Source of the DNA: Phaeobacter gallaeciensis
Lineage (GTDB): Bacteria; Pseudomonadota; Alphaproteobacteria; Rhodobacterales; Rhodobacteraceae
Direction: 5' to 3'
DNA length: 64,000 nt
NCBI RefSeq assembly: GCF_001678945.1
Contig: NZ_CP015124.1
Coordinates: 2,704,001 to 2,768,000, forward strand
In this document: piece after piece, positions 58,614 to 64,000 of the stretch
Numbering within the stretch: the first letter of the stretch is position 1
How the letters are laid out: every line of letters begins with the position of its first letter
Translations under genes and position numbers: made by a program
Notes under the pieces: model-generated
Database searches by the model: none
The model's input: only the letters and a program-made list of their open reading frames with translations
Told to the model about the DNA's origin: nothing

Positions 58614-60247
58614 TACACCTGCTCCGGGTCATCCTGCGCACTGAACGCCGCAGCCTGCTACGGGGGCTTTTGCTGTCTGTGATGGTGCTTGCCATGGGCG
58701 TGGCGCTCCTGGGCCTGTCTGGCTGGTTCATCACCGCAGCGGCGGCAGCGGGCATGGCTGGGATTGGCATCCTGTTCAACGTCTTTGCCCCCTCGGCTAT
58801 GGTGCGCTTTCTGGCGCTGGGGCGGACCGCCGCCCGCTACGGAGAGCGGGTGCTGACCCATGATGCGACCCTTCGAGCGCTGTCGGCGCTGCGGGTTCGG
58901 TTGCTGACGGGGCTGCTGCACAGCCCGCACCGGCATCTGGAACGAATGCGCGCCAATGCTTTCCTCAACCGGGTGACGGCGGATACAGATGCGCTGGATG
59001 GGGCGCTGTTGCGGCTGATGCTGCCCGCGCTGGCTGGTTGGGCCGTGATCCTGCTCAGCACGCTGCTGCTGTGGGTGCTGGTGCACCCGGCGCTGGCACT
59101 GACCATCGGGGGCGGCTACTTGCTGCTGCCGACGGGGGTGTTCCTGCTGGGGCAGAAACTGGCGACAAAACCAGCGCGGCGGGCTGAGGCTGCGATGCAG
59201 GCAGGCCGCAGCCGGTTGATCGACCTGATCGCCGGGCGCGATGATCTGACCGTATATGGCCAGATCGGCGTCGCCACCGATGCGGTCCTTTCTGCCTTTT
59301 CGCGGCATGGTGCAGCACGCGCGCGGCTTGATAGGACCGAGCGGCGCGCCGGAGCGTTTCTGGATCTGACTGCTGCGGCAATGACGGCGCTGGCCCTCGG
59401 GATGGGCATGGCGCTGGTGCAGCAGGGCAGCATCACGGCGGCTGAGGCGGCGATCGCCATCTTCGCGGCGCTGGCCCTTGGCGAAACGGTAGCGCCGGTG
59501 CGGCGCGCGCTGGCCGAGATTGGCCGCATGACGCAGGCCGCGCGGCGTATCCTGCCCTCCGTCGAAACCGAGATTGCATCCAGTCAGGCATCAATCCCGG
59601 CTCCATCCGGCTCTCTCACCTTCGACGCTGTAGCGCTGAAAAGGGGGCAGGGCGGGATGATCTTTGCCCCGCTCAGCCTGACGGTCGCACCCGGCGAAAC
59701 GGTTGTGCTGCAGGGCCCCAGCGGCAGCGGCAAAAGCACCGCCTTGCTGCTGGCGGCAGGCGCGCTGACACCTTCGGCTGGGACAGTGCGGTTCGGCGGC
59801 CTCGATCCGGCGCAGCTGCCGCTGGAAACACGCACGCAAAGCATCGCCCTGGTGCCGCAGCGCCATGCTTTGATCGCGGGCAGCGTGGCCGAGAACCTGC
59901 GGCTTGCTGCGCCGAACGCCCCGGACGCCGAGCTGTGGCAGGCGCTGGAGGCGACCCAGCTGTCGCATACCCTGCGGCAGCGCGAGGGGCTGGACACCCG
60001 GCTTGGCTTTCGCGGGGCGGGTCTGTCGGGCGGCGAGGCACGGCGGTTGGTTCTGGCCCGGGCGATTCTGCGCAGGCCGCGCCTTCTGCTGCTGGATGAG
60101 CCGACCGAAGGGCTGGACGCCGCAACCGCGCGCGTCGTGATGACCGGTCTGCGTCGCGCCTGTCCCGATGCGGCTTTTCTGATCGCGGGGCACCGCAGCG
60201 CAGAAACGGAAGGCGCTGACCGCTGTGTCGAGGTTATTCGCAATTAA
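58601..60247 (+). CDS. cydC: Cytochrome bd biogenesis ABC transporter subunit CydC
   Basis: 548 residues: membrane domain (1-310, LGLSGWFITAAAAAGMAG at the start), then an ATPase with Walker A GPSGSGKST, signature LSGGEARR and Walker B LLLDEPTEGLD. It forms the heterodimer with CydD. Its start lies inside the end of cydD, so the two are coupled. It is followed by the cydABX promoter. Confidence 0.93.
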   Translation: MRDLIHLLRVILRTERRSLLRGLLLSVMVLAMGVALLGLSGWFITAAAAAGMAGIGILFNVFAPSAMVRFLALGRTAARYGERVLTHDATLRALSALRVRLLTGLLHSPHRHLERMRANAFLNRVTADTDALDGALLRLMLPALAGWAVILLSTLLLWVLVHPALALTIGGGYLLLPTGVFLLGQKLATKPARRAEAAMQAGRSRLIDLIAGRDDLTVYGQIGVATDAVLSAFSRHGAARARLDRTERRAGAFLDLTAAAMTALALGMGMALVQQGSITAAEAAIAIFAALALGETVAPVRRALAEIGRMTQAARRILPSVETEIASSQASIPAPSGSLTFDAVALKRGQGGMIFAPLSLTVAPGETVVLQGPSGSGKSTALLLAAGALTPSAGTVRFGGLDPAQLPLETRTQSIALVPQRHALIAGSVAENLRLAAPNAPDAELWQALEATQLSHTLRQREGLDTRLGFRGAGLSGGEARRLVLARAILRRPRLLLLDEPTEGLDAATARVVMTGLRRACPDAAFLIAGHRSAETEGADRCVEVIRN

Positions 60248-60269
60248 ATCTGCATCTAAGATTGGAAAT

Positions 60270-60283
60270 TTGATCTGCGTCAA
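60270..60283. promoter_or_regulatory. FNR-type box upstream of cydA
   Basis: TTGAT-N4-GTCAA, 9 of 10 matches to the FNR/FnrL consensus, 80 bp before cydA. Low-oxygen induction of cytochrome bd by FnrL is known in related bacteria; here it is inferred. Confidence 0.7.
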
Positions 60284-60362
60284 AGTTATATTGCAAATAT
60301 AGAATATGAAGTTTGAAAATCCGTATCTTTGATGCGGAAAACCTATGGAAAGGATTCGCATC

Positions 60363-61976
60363 ATGGAGATCGGACTGGTCGAGCTGTCGCGCCTGCAGTT
60401 TGCGATGACGGCCATGTATCACTTTCTCTTCGTGCCGCTGACGCTGGGTCTGTCGATCCTCGTGGCGATCATGGAGACCGTCTATGTCATGACGAACCGC
60501 CCCATCTGGCGACAGATGACCAAGTTCTGGGGCACCCTGTTCGGCATCAACTTTGTCCTTGGCGTCGCCACCGGCATCACCATGGAATTCCAGTTCGGTA
60601 TGAACTGGAGCTACTACAGCCACTACGTGGGTGACATTTTCGGTGCGCCGCTGGCGATTGAGGGGCTGATGGCCTTCTTCATGGAGGCGACCTTTGTCGG
60701 GTTGTTCTTCTTTGGCTGGGACAAGCTGTCGAAGGTACAGCACATGGTGGTGGCCTGGCTGGTCGCCATCGGGTCGAATTTTTCGGCGCTGTGGATCCTG
60801 ATCGCCAATGGCTGGATGCAGAATCCGGTCGGCGCAGAGTTCAACCCCGACACCATGCGGATGGAGATGACCTCTTTCTTTGATGTGGTGTTCAACGAAG
60901 TGGCGCAGGCCAAATTCGTGCATACCGTCAGCGCGGGCTATGTCACCGCCGCAGTCTTTGTTCTGGGGGTTTCGGCGCTCTATCTGATCCAGAACCGGCA
61001 CAAGGATCTGGCGCGGCGGTCGATCGCGGTGGCCTCGTCCTTTGGTCTGGCGGCGGCACTGTCGGTGGTCGTGCTGGGCGATGAATCCGGTTATTCCGCC
61101 AGTCACACCCAGAAAATGAAACTCGCCGCGATCGAGGCGATGTGGGAAACCGAACCGGCGCCTGCGTCCTTTACCCTGTTTGGTCTGCCGGACAAGGAAG
61201 CCCGCGAGACCCATTACGCGGTGCATATCCCATGGGCGATGGGGCTGATCGGAACCCGCAGCCTGACCAAGGAAATCCCCGGCATCAACGATCTGGTGGC
61301 TGAGGCCGAAGACCGTATCCGCCATGGTGTCATCGCCTATGACGCGCTGATGACCATCCGCGAAAACCGCGGCAATGTCCCGGCCGAGGCGCGGTTCATC
61401 TTTGAGCAGAACTCAGACAATCTGGGGTTTGCCTACCTGCTGAAACGCTATGTGGACGATCCGCGTGACGCCACCGAAGAGCAGATCGCCATGGCGGCCG
61501 AGGATACCATTCCGGGCGTCGGGCCGCTGTTCTGGGCCTTCCGCCTGATGGTCGCGCTGGGCTTCAGCTTTATCGGCGTGATGGCTTTCTTCTTCTACCG
61601 GGCGTCTTTCTGCAACATGCGCTTCCCGCGCTGGTCGCTTTATGCCGCTGTTGCCATCATTCCGACCCCGTGGATCGCGGCCGAGCTTGGCTGGTTCGTG
61701 GCCGAGTTCGGGCGCCAGCCCTGGACGGTGGATGGCGTGTTGCCGACGGCCCTGTCGGCCTCGCATCTGAGCGTTGCGGATCTGCTGATCACCCTCGCTG
61801 GTTTCGTCATCTTCTACACGATCCTCTTCGTGATCGAGGTCAGCTTGATGGTGAAATACATCCGCAAAGGCCCGTTTCAGGACGTTGCCGAGACCGAAGC
61901 CTGGCAGGACCAGCACGAAGCGCGCCTGCGCGGTGCGGGCCGTGATGCTGCCGCCCCTGCAACCCCTGCGGAGTAA
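60363..61976 (+). CDS. cydA: Cytochrome bd ubiquinol oxidase subunit I
   Basis: 537 residues from the ATG at 60363 (AAGGA 9 bp upstream; an ATG at 60345 would add six residues). The N-terminal ELSRLQFAMTAMYHFLFVPLT holds the haem b595 ligand His20; the GRQPW motif near residue 440 and a long Q loop are typical. It oxidises quinol and reduces oxygen at the membrane with high affinity. A short Ala/Pro-rich tail ends the protein. Confidence 0.96.
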   Translation: MEIGLVELSRLQFAMTAMYHFLFVPLTLGLSILVAIMETVYVMTNRPIWRQMTKFWGTLFGINFVLGVATGITMEFQFGMNWSYYSHYVGDIFGAPLAIEGLMAFFMEATFVGLFFFGWDKLSKVQHMVVAWLVAIGSNFSALWILIANGWMQNPVGAEFNPDTMRMEMTSFFDVVFNEVAQAKFVHTVSAGYVTAAVFVLGVSALYLIQNRHKDLARRSIAVASSFGLAAALSVVVLGDESGYSASHTQKMKLAAIEAMWETEPAPASFTLFGLPDKEARETHYAVHIPWAMGLIGTRSLTKEIPGINDLVAEAEDRIRHGVIAYDALMTIRENRGNVPAEARFIFEQNSDNLGFAYLLKRYVDDPRDATEEQIAMAAEDTIPGVGPLFWAFRLMVALGFSFIGVMAFFFYRASFCNMRFPRWSLYAAVAIIPTPWIAAELGWFVAEFGRQPWTVDGVLPTALSASHLSVADLLITLAGFVIFYTILFVIEVSLMVKYIRKGPFQDVAETEAWQDQHEARLRGAGRDAAAPATPAE

Positions 61977-61981
61977 GACTT

Positions 61982-63145
61982 ATGATCCTTCATGAACTGA
62001 TCGATTTTGACACGCTGCGGATCATTTGGTGGGCGCTTCTGGGCGTGCTGCTGATCGGATTTGCCCTGACCGACGGGTTCGACATGGGCGTTGGCGCACT
62101 GTTGCCCTTTGTCGCCAAGACGGATGTGGAACGCCGCGTGGTGATCAACACCGTTGGGCCGGTCTGGGAAGGGAACCAGGTGTGGTTCATCCTCGGCGGC
62201 GGCGCGATCTTTGCCGCTTGGCCGCCGCTTTATGCGGTGTCCTTCTCTGGCTTTTATCTCGCGATGTTTGTGGTGCTCGCGGCCCTCATCGTGCGTCCGG
62301 TTGCGTTCAAGTATCGCTCCAAACGCGACAGTGCCGCATGGCGTACGCGCTGGGATTGGGCGCTGTTTGCCGGAGGTGCGGTTCCGGCGCTGCTGTTCGG
62401 CGTGGCGGTGGGCAATGTGCTGCTTGGCGTGCCCTTCTTCCTGACCGCAGACCTGATGCCAATGTACGAAGGCAGCTTCTACGGCAAGTTCCTGGGCCTC
62501 TTGCATCCCTTTGCGGTGCTGGCCGGTGTGGTGTCGTTTTCGATGCTGCTGATGCATGGCGCGGCCTGGCTGACGCTCAAGACCGAAGGCGTGATCGCTG
62601 AACGCGCCCGCCGCATCGGCACCGTGGCCGGAATGGTGGCTGCAGGGGGCTATGTGCTTGCCGGATTGTGGCTGGCGGTTGGCATCGACGGGTTTGCGCT
62701 GGTGAACGATGTGGTGCCGAACGGCCCGTCCAACCCGCTGTATTCGCAGGTAACCCGGGAAGGCAGCTGGCTTGCGGCCTATGTCGCGCGGCCCTGGATC
62801 GTGGTTGCGCCACTGATGGGCTTTGCCGGGATCGCCATGGCGATACGCGGGCTGAAGGCGGGGCACGAGGTCTCGACGCTTCTGTGGTCAAAGATGGCGA
62901 TCACCGGGATTGTCGCGTCGGTCGGTCTGACCATGTTCCCGTTCATCCTGCCTTCGACCGTGGACCCGAACAGCTCGCTGACCGTCTGGGATGCCTCAAG
63001 CTCGCATCAGACCCTGTTCATCATGCTGGTGGTCACCGCGATTTTCATGCCGCTGATCCTGGCCTACACCGCGTGGGTCTACAAAGTCCTCTGGGGCAAG
63101 GTCACCGAGGCAGACGTCACCGAAAACGCCGACACGCTATACTGA
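61982..63145 (+). CDS. cydB: Cytochrome bd ubiquinol oxidase subunit II
   Basis: 387 residues, nine hydrophobic segments, with the CydB blocks ALTDGFDMGVGALLP and NTVGPVWEGNQVWFIL. It scaffolds subunit I and its haems. It starts 5 bp after cydA and is followed 13 bp later by cydX. Confidence 0.96.
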   Translation: MILHELIDFDTLRIIWWALLGVLLIGFALTDGFDMGVGALLPFVAKTDVERRVVINTVGPVWEGNQVWFILGGGAIFAAWPPLYAVSFSGFYLAMFVVLAALIVRPVAFKYRSKRDSAAWRTRWDWALFAGGAVPALLFGVAVGNVLLGVPFFLTADLMPMYEGSFYGKFLGLLHPFAVLAGVVSFSMLLMHGAAWLTLKTEGVIAERARRIGTVAGMVAAGGYVLAGLWLAVGIDGFALVNDVVPNGPSNPLYSQVTREGSWLAAYVARPWIVVAPLMGFAGIAMAIRGLKAGHEVSTLLWSKMAITGIVASVGLTMFPFILPSTVDPNSSLTVWDASSSHQTLFIMLVVTAIFMPLILAYTAWVYKVLWGKVTEADVTENADTLY

Positions 63146-63158
63146 AGGAGTTGATATC

Positions 63159-63296
63159 ATGTGGTATTTTGCCTGGCTTCTTGGCCTGCCCCTCGCTGCT
63201 CTCTTTGCCGTCCTGAACGCCATGTGGCTGGAGCTGCGCACCGATGCCTGCCTCGCGGAAGAGGGGGAGTGCCCGGTGGAAGAGCATAAGCGCTGA
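63159..63296 (+). CDS. cydX: Cytochrome bd small subunit CydX
   Basis: 45 residues: MWYFAWLLGLPLAALFAVLN, then AMWLELRTDACL and an acidic tail. One membrane helix followed by MWLE is the CydX (YbgT) signature; it stabilises haem binding in the oxidase. AAGGAG lies 8 bp before the ATG. Too short for many automatic annotations. Confidence 0.93.
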   Translation: MWYFAWLLGLPLAALFAVLNAMWLELRTDACLAEEGECPVEEHKR

Positions 63297-63376
63297 GCCT
63301 GCATCGACACGTAAAGCGAGCTGAATCCGGCCTTGCCGGTTCCGGACCTGATCCCAACCTTCTGCGGAGACCTGTG

Positions 63377-64000
63377 ATGACCGCTGATCCCAAGACACCC
63401 GAAACCCCAGCCGATCCTGCGGCTGCGGAGCCGAGGCTTCAGCACTTTCCGGTGCCCTTTTTCGCCGCCGTCATGGGGCTGTCGGGGCTGACGCTTGCGC
63501 TGCATGCGGCGGGGATGCAAACCATCAGCCGCACGGCACTGGTCGCGACGGTTCTGGTCTTTGCCGTGCTGGCAGCGGTCTACGCGCTGAAGGCTATGCG
63601 CTATCCGCAGGCGATACTGGCCGAATGGCGGCATCCGGTGAAACTGGCCTTCTTTCCTGCCGTGTCGATTTCCCTGTTGCTGATCGCCACCGCCCTGCAG
63701 CCGGTGTCGCATGACAGCGCGCGGCTGGTCTGGCTGATCGGCGCGCTGGGGCAGGGCATCCTGACGCTGGCGGTGCTGTCGAACTGGATCGGGCACCGGG
63801 CCTTTCAGACCATCCATATCTCGCCTGCCTGGTTCATCCCGGCAGTGGGCAACGTGGTCGCGCCGGTGGCGGGTGTGCAGCTGGGATTTCCGGAAACCTC
63901 CTGGGTGTTCTTCTCGGCGGGGCTGGTGTTCTGGATCGTGCTGCTGGTGCTGGTGATGAACCGGCTGGTGTTCCACGATCCGCTGCCCGGACGCATGGTG
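63377..64000 (+). CDS. TDT/SLAC1-family transporter (TehA-like), 3' end missing
   Basis: 208 residues up to the window edge, starting at ATG 63377 with GGAG 8 bp upstream. After a proline/alanine-rich cytosolic start (about 20 residues) come at least six hydrophobic helices, the first with FPVPFFAAVMGLSGLTLAL, typical of the tellurite-resistance/dicarboxylate transporter and SLAC1 anion-channel family; WFIPAVGNVVAPVAG is another family block. It would pass an anion. Role and partner are unknown; it lies 80 bp downstream of cydX and may be co-transcribed. Confidence 0.85.
   Translation, partial: MTADPKTPETPADPAAAEPRLQHFPVPFFAAVMGLSGLTLALHAAGMQTISRTALVATVLVFAVLAAVYALKAMRYPQAILAEWRHPVKLAFFPAVSISLLLIATALQPVSHDSARLVWLIGALGQGILTLAVLSNWIGHRAFQTIHISPAWFIPAVGNVVAPVAGVQLGFPETSWVFFSAGLVFWIVLLVLVMNRLVFHDPLPGRMV

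Overview
The window looks like a chromosome segment of a marine Roseobacter-group alphaproteobacterium (Rhodobacteraceae). This is inferred from the high G+C coding style, from the murA / DUF2948 / hisD / UPF0262 / phosphatase / infA / maf / RNase G-like / yacG / tRNA-Phe gene order, and from a sinorhizobial-type frc fructose transport operon. No database search was possible; functions come from motifs and gene order.

Left core (1-8.4 kb): the end of an ABC transporter substrate-binding gene with a GntR regulator and a divergent shikimate dehydrogenase-like gene. A complete fructose system follows: frcBCAK (minus strand), a divergent ROK regulator and a PfkB-type fructokinase. From 8.4 to 11.6 kb lies a decayed IS5-like element and an oleate hydratase gene. 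From 11.6 to 21.1 kb are small catabolic operons: class II aldolase with a TauD-type dioxygenase and two LysR regulators; GMC oxidoreductase, sugar-acid dehydratase-like enzyme and aldehyde dehydrogenase; and a beta-hydroxyacid dehydrogenase.

Mobile zone (21.2-42.6 kb): nested insertion sequences have broken an old tyrosine integrase. One is a 5.45-kb IS66-family element with intact ends and an 8-bp target duplication. It carries, besides tnpABC, a 700-residue passenger gene with a predicted PD-(D/E)xK nuclease core and a SEC-C zinc tail. Next comes an integrative element in the 3' end of tRNA-Phe, with a tyrosine integrase, a GIY-YIG-like protein, a primase-helicase fusion, and a type I restriction-modification operon with an extra small gene between hsdS and hsdR. 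The primase/hsd module is bracketed by an 805-bp inverted repeat. An inverted, attP-like junction lies inside the island, and a 79-bp inverted repeat flanks the integrase.

Right core (42.6-64 kb): the conserved housekeeping cluster yacG to murA, tRNA-Thr, a GntR-controlled M20 amidohydrolase, and a peroxide/sulfur cluster (OxyR-like regulator, peroxiredoxin, MBL hydrolase). Last is the cytochrome bd cluster: Rrf2 regulator, cydDC and cydABX with FNR-type boxes. An SLAC1/TehA-like transporter runs off the right edge.

The strongest leads are the IS66 passenger nuclease and the attP/inverted-repeat architecture around the restriction and primase-helicase island.
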